Shown here one piece after another: positions 27,401-36,391 of a DNA stretch of 64,000 bases (position 1 is its first letter; each line of letters begins with the position of its first letter). The notes below the pieces were generated by a model. The model did not search any database. It saw only the letters and a program-made list of their open reading frames with translations, and was not told the origin of the DNA. A program made the translations under genes and the position numbers. Source of the stretch: Litoditis marina (lineage: Eukaryota; Nematoda; Chromadorea; Rhabditida; Rhabditidae); contig OZ038433.1 of assembly GCA_964036275.1 (NCBI GenBank), positions 50,485,902-50,549,901 of the forward strand, read 5' to 3'.

Positions 27401-30400
27401 CATGAAAAAATATTTCCCACTTTTTCAATGATTAATATTTTGGGATCCCATTTTTCAATGATTGATAAAGTGGGATCCCATCTTTTCAATGATTGAAATC
27501 TTGGGACATGAAAAATTAATCTTTTGAAGCAATCGTGGATAAAGTTTGCATCAAAAAGTGAAATTTTTTCTTTCCCAGAAAATATTTTTTTCTCGGGAAA
27601 AAATAGATTCTGAGATTTATTTAGATTGCAGCGTCTTATAATAGACTAACTTCATCGTTAGTGTATAGTACGGGTAGCCGGAATTCGCGAAGTCTTAACA
27701 CTTTTCATCAACATTCATTGATGATGGTCAAATTATTGTGTAGTTAGTCTAGTTAGTAGATAATGAGACATCCTGTGATTCACTGATTTGGACCGAAAGC
27801 AACGAGATCCAACTACAAATTGAAACACAAGGGAAAAGACTCTGGTGTGTACGTTCCTCTGAACTGTGAAAATTAGTAGCAGTATAGACTGAATTATGAG
27901 CACATGGACACCTTTAATTTTCTTTCATTTTTCAATATTTACCCTATTACTCACTGAATAACATCATATGAACGTGGCTTCTTTTCTGTCTTTGGGATGT
28001 GTTGAGGGTTCGTTTCTCAAAATTACAAATAAAAGCAATGTGCGTTTTATTAACAAACAGATATTGTTTGAAAACTTTTACCCTGAGTCATGCCAAATCA
28101 ATATTATTTCGTCATTAGTAAAGGGTTTGTACAAATGAACTATTCACATAACACGGACATCAAGCGTCTAACTGACTCCACTGTTCCACAACCTCTATGA
28201 GAAGGCCGCGATATTATCGAAAATGTTGGGACCTGGATAGGAAAAGACAACTATAAATAAGAAAAATCCGAAATTTTCATCACACATTCGTGAACCGTTG
28301 ATTGTTGGCCCGAGTGTTTCACTGAATGTTTCAGGCGGGACGGGGGTTGGCCATTGCCTGTGCTTTTCTCAAAGGTTCCACTGACAACCTGAATGATCGC
28401 GAGAGAGCGAGAATGATCAAGGAACGTCTGACAAAAGACATGACTTCCGCGAGACTTCGTGGATTTGCCAATACCTTGTTCTACAATCATCATCAGGTAA
28501 AGTCCGAGTGGTTTCTACTGAGAGTTGTACAGTATACTCTGAACAATTCAACTTTCTAATGACTGTTTCATAAGGGGAACTTACCCTCTTTGATGGGATA
28601 TCAGAATCAAAATTCAAAATTGAACACCGCTGTAATGGGTAGCACAAATGCAGGATCTAATAACCTTCTCGATAACACTTTCGTAAAACAAGCATCTGAA
28701 AAAATTGTTCATACTGTATAGGTCTCGGTGGGAATGAAAAGTACTATAAGACAAGTTTTCTTCTCAATCCTCCGATTCCAAGCAAACTGAAGACAGGAGT
28801 TTTTGTTCATTTCATTATATTGGTCAGCGACACCAGTGAGATCCCATTCAGGATAGTAAACTGCGTCCAGAAGCGGTATGGTATAACGTCTTCTCGAACA
28901 CGACGCTATACTAGAAGTAAATTGAATAGTCACGTAAAGTTAGCAATCCAATGAGGAATCGTGCACTATTCATTGCACGTTTCTGACGTCCGCTGTGTTT
29001 GACACGTGTCACGTGACCAACATTATACTCACGTGCCATGTGTTGCAGATCGATGGTTGTGTGTCGGGCGTGTACCAGTCGGTTGGCATAGGGGGCCTTC
29101 GACCGAATACGGTTCTATTGAATTGGCCCAACCAAGAAGACCCGGATGAAGTACACCTTTTCGCAGGTATAACACGTTTCACACGTTTCTCATCACTTAC
29201 AGTATGAACCCGAGAGGCACAGCACGTTTTTCATGTTATCTGACCACTGCTCCATTTTCGTAGGAATAAAATCCATAGGACCTTACCATTAAAAAGTTGA
29301 ATGGCACATTTTTTTCTGTTCTAGAAAAATAAAGTCTGACATTGCGAAGCTTGTCATTTTCCGTTTTGTCAAATTAATGCTTTCTTCCAGAACAGAAATA
29401 TAATGGCACTTTCAAAATTTTGAGCGGGTTGGCTCTGTTCTTGGCTTTATCTCACGTTTTAAAAAGATTATAAATTTCGTAATAATTGAATATCATGCTT
29501 TCAGAAGAACTCATTCACGGGGCAATGAACGAGAATTGTGTGTTGGTTTCGAAGGGAATCACAGACTTCCCAGAGACAGGAGAGAGACTAGACGGGTACT
29601 GTTATCTTGATCCAATGTTTCAAACATATTACTAAACAGCAATATTACCACAGGGTCATTTCGTTTTTCAAAAGCTCTTGTTTTAATAATGAACAAACTC
29701 CGATTGAGCACTCTGCTATTTTGGATAGTACACACCAAAAGCATTCGTAAAAAGGTAAAAAAATAGTCTCAAGTTCATACTTTTCAAGGTACATCGATAT
29801 ATGGTGGGTCGTACAAGATGGAGGGATTCTCATGTTAATTGCGTATCTTCTCAAACAACATAAAGTGAGTTTTGAATATTTGTCGCAAAGTTTCGACCTA
29901 TACTGAGTTAACTTCTTGCACTCTCTCACTAATCACTGTTAACAATACTGGAGCGTACCCCAGTGTTTCATGAATTGCATTAATCTGATGAATTTGTGTA
30001 ATCGCGTTCATACTTGAAAACTACCAACAAAAACAATAAAGGCACAGTATCAAACATTACTGCGGAGAAAATGATTTTTTTTATGTATCTTCAAAAAAAG
30101 ACAACTGCGAAAACAGTGAAAACGCTTGCACGCGATACTCCATATTATCGTGTGAAAATGGCCGATTGAGGTAGCCCTTCAAAAAATAGGAGACCCGCGT
30201 TCCGTCCGCTGAATTATTGTTCCCTGAAACTTCCGATGTGGTTACAATTGAAGATTCAAAAACCCTGTTTGAATATTTATTCTTCATAGCGTTCTACAAG
30301 ATCGAAAATAATCATTCCAGTTTTGAGTTCAGGGACAAAATTAACAAACTTTGTACGTTCATCGAATTTCACATGTGATGTGTGATAAGTTTCAAATTTT

Positions 30401-33400
30401 GTAATTGACGAGTCCAAAAGCAATACGTTGATTGGTCACCAGCAGCTTCAGGAAGTCTGCAAACTAGCTCACTGTGTTCGAAAGTTAAGCTGAATTTAAA
30501 AAAAAGTAAAGCTGAATTTAAAAAAAACTGATTACTACATGACATCAAGATTTGAAAACCCCTAAATTGATTAATTTTTATTTGATAACGTTCATTGACT
30601 CATTCACTTCCGGAAAATCATAAAAAGTGTCAAAAATATTGCTCAAATAAATGAAAAATCAAAATAAACAAAATCCAAATCCTCCAAGTAAGAGTTACCC
30701 GAGCTCTTACCCTCGGGTAAATATGGCCGTGAAAGTTGCCTCAAGTAGCGGTCATGTAGCGCAAATTGAGTTACAAAATACCGTTTTGGGTAAGTTACTC
30801 GTAATTTCTTACTAACATGGCTACTTGGGCTTACAAAATACGGCCACAGGTCTTGCTGACCGTTCGCCTGGAAATCGAGAGAGCCAGCGGACGGGCCGCG
30901 GTGCACCCCAAAAATTATAGTATCTTGCTCATGACGTGGAGTGCGCAATGAACTCTAAACTGTTCATATCTTTCTTTTACGGGAATCATGTTAACTCACT
31001 TCTCGAAACTAGACTAACTTCTCGTAAAGGTATCCAATTGTGTTTCACAAACTCCAGTCTATTAATTTTCGAGCGGTGTTGTATCTCATTAAGCCGGTCC
31101 AGTTTATAATGTTCGCTCTCCAAAATTGAGCACGTGAAGATAGTTCTTCTCAATCCGACGTGAACTTGATAGGTGATCTGATAACTTTTACTTTCAAACA
31201 AAACATTCTCAGAGAAAGTTGTGTTTCTGAACCCGTATATAACACAATTGAGTTCAGATTCCGCTAGTTCCCTTCTCGTAAAATTGTTGGTACATACACT
31301 AGTTTGACCGTTTTTGGGCGAAAACTTTGTTATGATGTCGAAGTGTAAGTTTCGGGTCGACCTGGTATCTGGAACAATTGCTACGCAAAAATCGATGCAG
31401 GACAAGTATTTATATAGCGTAAGCATTAGATAGGAGCGACACAACTGAGTGATTCAAAATTCTATTTTATATCGACTTTGTGAAATATTTGAGTGATGTT
31501 AATGTTTCATGTGTGGCGAGGCTGTTCTCTCCGAATATTCGCCATTGGACACTCGGACTCGTCGAAAAATGAGCAAATGAAGGCCGGATTACAGAAGTAC
31601 ATCTACATGCTCAGGATTGACGCCGAAGTTTTTGTGAGTTTTAAATTCTTCCAGAAAATCTACTAGTTTCGAAAGCTCACAAAAATTGGTTAGGAGAAAA
31701 CTGAATGAAATTCATGAAAAAGTGGGGGCCCAACGAATGTAAGATTTGTCTTCTGCTGTGCGCCCCTTAGACAACTACTCTCAAATGGAACAGCTACTGC
31801 TACAAAAACCGAAAAATACTAATATACTCAAGTATAACTGTTCATTACAAACATACAAAAGTCGTAAAATATTTTCTCAAACCTGTAAACTAGAATCTAC
31901 AAGTCACAGCTGCGAAAGAGAGAACAACTGTTGAATAATATGACAAACGTTATAGCACCTAGAATTGAAGTAATGACAAAAAATGCCAACCATTGTGCAC
32001 AAAACCAGGAACTCTATAATTGAGTACGTTGAGTTAACATCTGTGATTTGTAGATTCTAGTTTACAGGTTTGAGAAAATATTTTACGACTTTTGTATGTT
32101 TGTAATGAACAGTTATACTTGAGTATATTAGTATTTTTCGGTTTTTGTAGCAGTAGCTGTTCCATTTGAGAGTAGTTGTCTAAGGGGCGCACAGCAGAAG
32201 ACAAATCTTACATTCGTTGGGCCCCCACTTTTTCATGAATTTTTCTCTTTTTGTATACATGCCGTAGGTATGTGGTTTGATCTGTACGGTGCAGATAAAA
32301 TTGTTTCCTTAATCAACCACTTGTCAAGTATTACCATCATTCGGAAAAAAATATGACGTCAACATTGCAGTTCTAGAAACTTAGTTCATCTGCCCTTCAG
32401 AATCCCAGAATACGTCATGTTTGAATGAACTTTCATCGTGAATGGACCATTTTTAAGAAACTTCCAGCATTCGAAAACATATTTCACGTCAATTTTTTCA
32501 AAAGTTGACGTCATCTGGCCTTCTGAATTCCAGAATAAGTCATATTTAGATAAAGTTTTATCGTTAATATACCATTTTTAAGATATTTTCAGCAGTTGAA
32601 AATATATGTGACGTCAACTTTGCACTTTTCAAAAATGACGTCATCTGGTCTCCAGAATCCCAGAATACGTCACTCTTAGATTGATTTTCACCGTTAATTG
32701 ACCCTTTCTAAGATATTTTCAGCATTTGAAAATATATGTGACGTCAACTTTGCACTTTTCAAAAATGACGTCATCTGGTCTCCAGAATCCCAGAATACGT
32801 CACTCTTAGATTGAGTTTCACCGTTAATTGACCCTTTCTAAGATATTACCATCATTTGAAAATAAATGTGACGTCAACTTTGCACTTTTCAAAAATGACG
32901 TCATCCGAGCTCCAGAATCCTCGATGACGTCATCAGTAGAAGACTTACATCTAAATCGATGTCAGTTCATGTGGTGGTATCATACTTCAAATTTTACTTG
33001 AATTGGTTAGGACTGAGCTGAGTTATAACGCAATTTGATTTACCCCGACAGAGAGGGCGAGAGAGTGCACGAAATTAAGAGACGCAGAGACATTTTCAAA
33101 GACCTATAACCTGATGAAAAAAAAATTTCGAAAAAAAGTTTGCGCCCCCAAGGTTTGAGTGGGATATCTATCGTGTCCCAAACTTTCAGTCAAATCGGTT
33201 CACACATAAAAATTTCCCAGGAGTGCGCACCTACACAGACACACACACACGACGGAAGTTGGCGCTCTTGATGAGGCGAAAACGTCATAACTTTGCTCAA
33301 ACTTGACCGATTTCGTTCAAATTTCGAACATAGCTTGTAAATGTGCCATAAAAAATCAGCAAATCATAAAAAGTTCTGATTTGCACAATTGGACCTTTTT

Positions 33401-35782
33401 GAGAGTGAACTAAAAAAATGAAAGCGCGCATTAGCCGGACCAAAGACAAATCTCGCACAGCGCTTCGCGCTGCGCGCGATATGCTAAAAACGATCAAGTG
33501 TACGCGAAAGTAATACATTGGGAACTCTTCTCTGCACGTCAATTTTTCTAATTTTTCAAACTAATTTTTAAACGAGCTTCGTTCAGCTTTTCAGCTTCAT
33601 GTTTTTTCATGGCAAACTGCACTTCACAATAAAGTGTTGTAGCTAATGGTTCAAGGAAAGTATATTGATTTTTTGCAGATTGTTGAGCTTCTGGATCAGG
33701 AAGTAACAGACGACATCAAAGAGAGAACTGCAGAATTGGAAAAACAGAAAAATCTCCTAACTCTAGGAATGAAGGTTAACATATCGTCAAGCACATGTTT
33801 CACTTTCTGAAACATTCATGTATCCAGTTACGAAATGTTTCGGGCCTCCAAACTTTTGACTTCATCAGCTTTTCAGCTTTCAGCATCATCATTCGTTCAA
33901 GTTCCAATCATCTTATTTTGATGTAAATGAAAATTAATCTCAAATCAGGCTGGATACTATGGCACAGTTCAGAGAGAAATATATAACTCGATGTTTTTTC
34001 AAAACTTGAGTTTTTTTGTAATAAAACTTCCAGCGAAGCCAGTCGAAGGAAAGTTCGTTTATGAATGATAGCAATGACGACAGTCAAACCAGCAAGGGAC
34101 CATGGTTGAGAACTAGTCGGTTTACCATACTTATTGTAATAGAATAAAAAGGCTATAAATTATTTTCAATACACTAAATATCTGTATAAAATGAAAAATG
34201 TAAAACAGTTATACTACTTTTATATTGTTCAAAGATGCCATATCGACCAAAATGTGTCTCAAGATATTTTGCGTGAAAAAAGCACAATCTGCTTACAAAG
34301 AAGCGTTGAAAGAGAATAGTACAATACACGTTCTGCATTTGTGTGCCGCAAACAATGCTCAAATAGTCGATAAATCAACTCGATGCTTCAGGCGATTCGG
34401 AACAGAGCTTCAGACCTGTCGTAATCAACATTTCAGACAATGAAACGTCTTTTATAACGTGAGTAAAATTGAAAATAAATACGGCCTCAGTATTCGGATG
34501 TGAATTTTCTTGGCAATTGTCAAATTTCTTACTCACACTTACACTTATATTTGTACGTACTCTTATACTTATACGTTTCACATTGAAACATTACAAGAAA
34601 CTGCAGTCAAGGCGTGTCCCCATCACTAACCGCCCCTCAAACCATATTTAAGAGAACACTGCTACATTTGTCTGCAGAAACCCATTTCGAATATGAATTT
34701 TCGTGGAAATTGTGAAATTTCATACTCACCCTCACACTTATATTTGTACGTAACTCTTATATCTATAATTTTCCCACTGAAACATCATTACAATTTAACT
34801 GTAGTTGGAGTCATGTTTTCATCATTAACCGTTTAGCTAACCATTTATAAAGGATCACTGTGCATGTACGTAACACTTATACCTATACGTTTTACACTGA
34901 AACATCATGACAAACTCGCAAGGCATGTTCCCATCACTAACAGCTCAGCAAACCATATATAAAGGGAGCCTGCTACATTTGCCTGCAGAAACCCTCTGGA
35001 CGGCCTCTATCCCTCTTCGGAAGCAAGGGAAAACGAGAAAGAGACCGGAAACATCAAACTAAATGTGCACAAGGTCAATACTTCGGTCCGCCTGAACAGG
35101 GTTATTCAAGAAAATTCCCCAGATTCCCAGTTGGTTAGTTTTTTCTGAGCAACACTCAATATCGAATTGTCTCTGAATCATACTGTAGTTATAGTAAAAT
35201 CCTGTGTACATACTCACATATTTACATATTTATTCATTCACGTCGAGGCGGTGAATGAAACAAATATGTAAATATGTAAATATATGAACACAGCATGTTA
35301 TTATAACTACACTATGATTCAGATTTAGAGAATCGATGTATGTGTATAGTATTCTTAAACAGAATCTGTACATTATGAAATAGTCTTGTTATTTTGAGAA
35401 TATTACGGTTCAAAACTTTAGTTTATTATCTCATCTTCCTGATTCAATTTCCGCTTTGAAATAATCATTCTTATTCCAAAAAACAACTATAGATATTAAA
35501 TTGGGCAAATTTTGCCCCACGTGGACAATTGTTTGAAACCTCTGTACAGCAGAGAGAGAAGGATCTTGGACCTTCCTTTAACTTTTCCCTTATTTTGGCG
35601 GTGATTGATTTATTCTATCACTTGAATGTTTCCAGATTCTGCTGAACCTGCCCCATCCCACCCGCAATCGTGCCACCTTCGTGCATTCGTACATGTCATA
35701 TCTCGATCTCCTTTCCGAAGACCTCCCACGAGTTCTCTTCGTAGGTGGTAGTGGAAAAGAAGTGATCACAGTCGACTCGTAG
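14371..35782 (+). CDS. K-Cl cotransporter (KCC, SLC12 family), 1054 aa, 31 exons
   Basis: Electroneutral K+/Cl- symporter of the plasma membrane. Exons: 14371-14381, 15731-15789, 17738-17904, 18449-18592, 19466-19545, 19854-19959, 20337-20394, 21381-21487, 21782-21864, 22116-22241, 22476-22588, 22882-22952, 23276-23366, 23829-23958, 24458-24576, 24864-24960, 25366-25432, 25693-25802, 26163-26282, 26626-26695, 27057-27185, 28335-28496, 29049-29166, 29505-29595, 29789-29864, 31511-31633, 33679-33774, 34034-34115, 34392-34458, 34989-35133, 35636-35782; total 3165 nt. Signatures: [15 protein letters not shown] (TM1), [57 protein letters not shown] and C-terminal GKEVITVDS. The long Cys-rich, N-glycosylatable loop between TM5 and TM6 is typical of KCC rather than NKCC. 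The N-terminus is short. The start follows a ttttcag site 20 nt upstream. Exon 26 has an AT instead of AG acceptor, and the exon 28 donor is a guess made to keep phase. Confidence 0.95.
14592..14600 (-). promoter_or_regulatory. Candidate type I piRNA promoter motif
   Basis: AATGTTTCA on the minus strand in KCC intron 1; a CAAT places a candidate 5' T at 14554, 38 nt downstream. Confidence 0.4.
16087..16250. mobile_element. Inverted-repeat element (about 164 bp) in KCC intron 2
   Basis: Terminal inverted repeats CGTATGCTAGAAGATCCCGG / complement, each continuing through CTTCATCCCATCCTG. The centre pairs GCTATTTCTCGCTC with GAGCGAGA-type sequence. Partial relatives lie near 15535-15640 and 23580-23705. 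Open frames across it are palindrome artefacts. Confidence 0.85.
16704..16712 (-). promoter_or_regulatory. Candidate type I piRNA promoter motif
   Basis: AATGTTTCA on the minus strand in KCC intron 2; TGGT places a candidate 5' T at 16670, 34 nt downstream. Confidence 0.35.
17190..17303. mobile_element. Palindromic MITE family A, copy 3 (diverged)
   Basis: Old copy in KCC intron 2: GGTCCTTCAAACTGCAATC at the left, GAAGGACTCTAGCGTTGGG and CTACATAATCG at the right. It has more substitutions than the other copies. Confidence 0.65.
18274..18372 (-). mobile_element. Repeat family B, copy 1
   Basis: Reads AATCGCACAGTCACGTGAAA at the left, then ACGTGCAATGACAC and AATTAGAATGCTAACTTT. This is the reverse complement of the copy at 63343. 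Located in KCC intron 3. Confidence 0.75.
19202..19384. mobile_element. TCGAG-rich inverted-repeat element, copy 1
   Basis: Bounded by AGGGTTGTTAA and TTAACAACCCT. The inside is made almost entirely of CTCGA/TCGAG words (ACTCGACTCGACTCG, GAGTCGAGTCGAACTCGAG). Located in KCC intron 4. Confidence 0.8.
20614..20690 (-). pseudogene. tRNA-like sequence (Leu/Ser-type A and B boxes)
   Basis: On the minus strand, TGGCCGAGTGGTCTAAGGCG matches a class II tRNA A box, and TGGTTCGATCCCC, about 35 nt further on, matches a B box. The acceptor-stem halves (GAGTCCA and CCCTAGC) do not pair well, so I read it as a tRNA pseudogene or the head of a tRNA-derived SINE rather than a working tRNA. It lies in KCC intron 7. 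Confidence 0.55.
21257..21361. mobile_element. TCGAG-rich element, copy 2 (right end missing)
   Basis: Starts AGGGTTGTTAATCGAG like the copy at 19202, followed by repeated TTTCGAGTTTTCGAG and TCGAGTCGAGTCGAG. It stops about 20 bp before the KCC exon acceptor at 21381, without the matching right end. Confidence 0.7.
23382..23497 (+). mobile_element. Repeat family B, copy 2
   Basis: AGTAAATTGAATAGTCACAT ... GGCATCGTGCAC ... TGCACGTTCC ... GTGTTTAACATG ... ACTCTGCAATTGCC, in KCC intron 13. It shares its left flank with the copy at 28905. Confidence 0.8.
24402..24443 (+). repeat. CAA microsatellite
   Basis: About 14 perfect CAA units ending 14 bp before the KCC exon acceptor at 24457. In one frame it reads as poly-Asn, but no splice evidence supports coding. 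Confidence 0.95.
25898..25905 (-). promoter_or_regulatory. Candidate type I piRNA promoter motif (exact CTGTTTCA)
   Basis: Minus-strand CTGTTTCA identical to the C. elegans Ruby core. CGTT places a candidate 5' T at 25860, 38 nt downstream. In a KCC intron. Confidence 0.45.
27264..27640. mobile_element. Inverted-repeat element with internal short repeats
   Basis: Ends ATAAGACTCTGCAATCTAAA and its near-complement TTAGATTGCAGCGTCTTAT. Inside are three to four copies of a TTTTTCAATGATTGA unit, two of them followed by AAGTGGGATCCCA-like sequence. In KCC intron 21. Confidence 0.75.
28905..29018 (+). mobile_element. Repeat family B, copy 3
   Basis: AGAAGTAAATTGAATAGTCA ... GAATCGTGCAC ... TGCACGTTTCTGACGTC ... 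GTGTCACGTGACC; ends about 30 bp before the KCC exon at 29049. Confidence 0.8.
29614..29622 (+). promoter_or_regulatory. Candidate type I piRNA promoter motif
   Basis: AATGTTTCA in a KCC intron; CATT places a candidate 5' T at 29660, 38 nt downstream. Confidence 0.45.
29962..29970 (+). promoter_or_regulatory. Candidate type I piRNA promoter motif
   Basis: AGTGTTTCA in a KCC intron; CGTT places a candidate 5' T at 30008, 38 nt downstream. Confidence 0.4.
31710..32240. mobile_element. Long perfect hairpin (193 bp arms, 145 bp loop)
   Basis: 31710-31902 and 32048-32240 are exact reverse complements as far as I can read them. Outer ends read ATTCATGAAAAAGTGGGGGC. Perfect arms imply a very recent insertion or conversion. 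It has no coding capacity. In KCC intron 26. Confidence 0.95.
32340..32945 (+). repeat. Five-unit tandem array (about 130 bp) rich in TGACGTCA
   Basis: Units are phased by ACGTCAA at 32356, 32486, 32611, 32741 and 32871. Perfect CRE-type TGACGTCA octamers start at 32354, 32506, 32609, 32636, 32739, 32766, 32869, 32896 and 32925. Units 3 and 4 are nearly identical. In KCC intron 26, directly after the hairpin. Confidence 0.93.
33120..33500. repeat. Dispersed repeat ending in GC-rich palindromes
   Basis: Contains TTTCAGTCAAATCGGTTCAC, a short CA run and GCGCTTCGCGCTGCGCGCG. Similar AAATCGG and GCGCGGAGCGCGAAGCGC segments occur at 45270-45460 in the CYTH gene. It is probably a mobile-element relic; no protein remains. 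Confidence 0.55.
33795..33802 (+). promoter_or_regulatory. Candidate type I piRNA promoter motif
   Basis: ATGTTTCA in a KCC intron; TGTT places a candidate 5' T at 33839, 37 nt downstream. Confidence 0.35.
34498..34990 (+). repeat. Diverged tandem triplication of an intron 3' end
   Basis: Three copies share ACTTATA...GTACGTA, CACTGAAACAT, a CATCACTAAC block, ACCATATATAAAG-like sequence and, in copies 1 and 3, TGCTACATTTGYCTGCAG followed by AAACCC. Only the last acceptor leads into an open exon (34989); after the first, the same frame stops within a few codons. Confidence 0.85.
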
Positions 35783-36391
35783 TTTTAATCGACAATTCAA
35801 CTGTTCATTACCACATTCAGATCAACTAGTAGTCTTGTTGCCCGTTAAAATGGTTTTGGAATCGTTCATGTTTTATTATAACATTTGACATTTCGTGCAG
35901 ATCATTACAGTTCACCATGACCTACCGACAAATAATTTTGAATTCAAGTCTGTATTTGATTCCATCTGAACTTGAATAAAGTGATGATTAATTATAGTCG
36001 AGAGTACAAATGAACAAAGATTTAACTCAAGAAAGAAATTTGGAAATACTACCACTCTGAAGAATGAGATTCGCGTGCTATAGTGCTTCGCTTTTGGATG
36101 TCGCTTCACATAAGCCGGGTTCAATCCGGGTAGCGGTATCTATTGCGAATAACCTATCTCCACTCTACGTAAAACGCTCCACCGGTTTATACTGATGATG
36201 TGCTGTACAACATCAAATAAAAGTTTTGAAAACACATGAAAAGTACTTGAACGTTTTCATAGTGCGCTGTAGGTCGCCACTTTTTCAAGTCTGTTCTACT
36301 TCTTTCGAAACATCCCTCTCAGAAATTTTAAGTCACAGCAGATATACACATCAAAAAAGTAACACCTTAACAATTTAGCCCAAATTCATCA
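35783..36391. other. Convergent intergenic region KCC / FkbM methyltransferase
   Basis: AATAAA at about 35975 (+) is a plausible KCC poly(A) signal. Around 36093-36115 GCCGGGTTCAATCCGGG resembles a tRNA T-arm, but no convincing A box or acceptor stem accompanies it. No gene seen. Confidence 0.5.

Noticed and set aside
14371..35782. NKCC/NCC-type cotransporter
   Set aside because: The long extracellular loop lies between TM5 and TM6 and the sequence ends in a KCC-type EVIT(V/I)xS terminus.
36085..36125. Possible tRNA (GCCGGGTTCAATCCGGG)
   Set aside because: Only a T-arm-like hairpin; no convincing A box, anticodon arm or acceptor stem.
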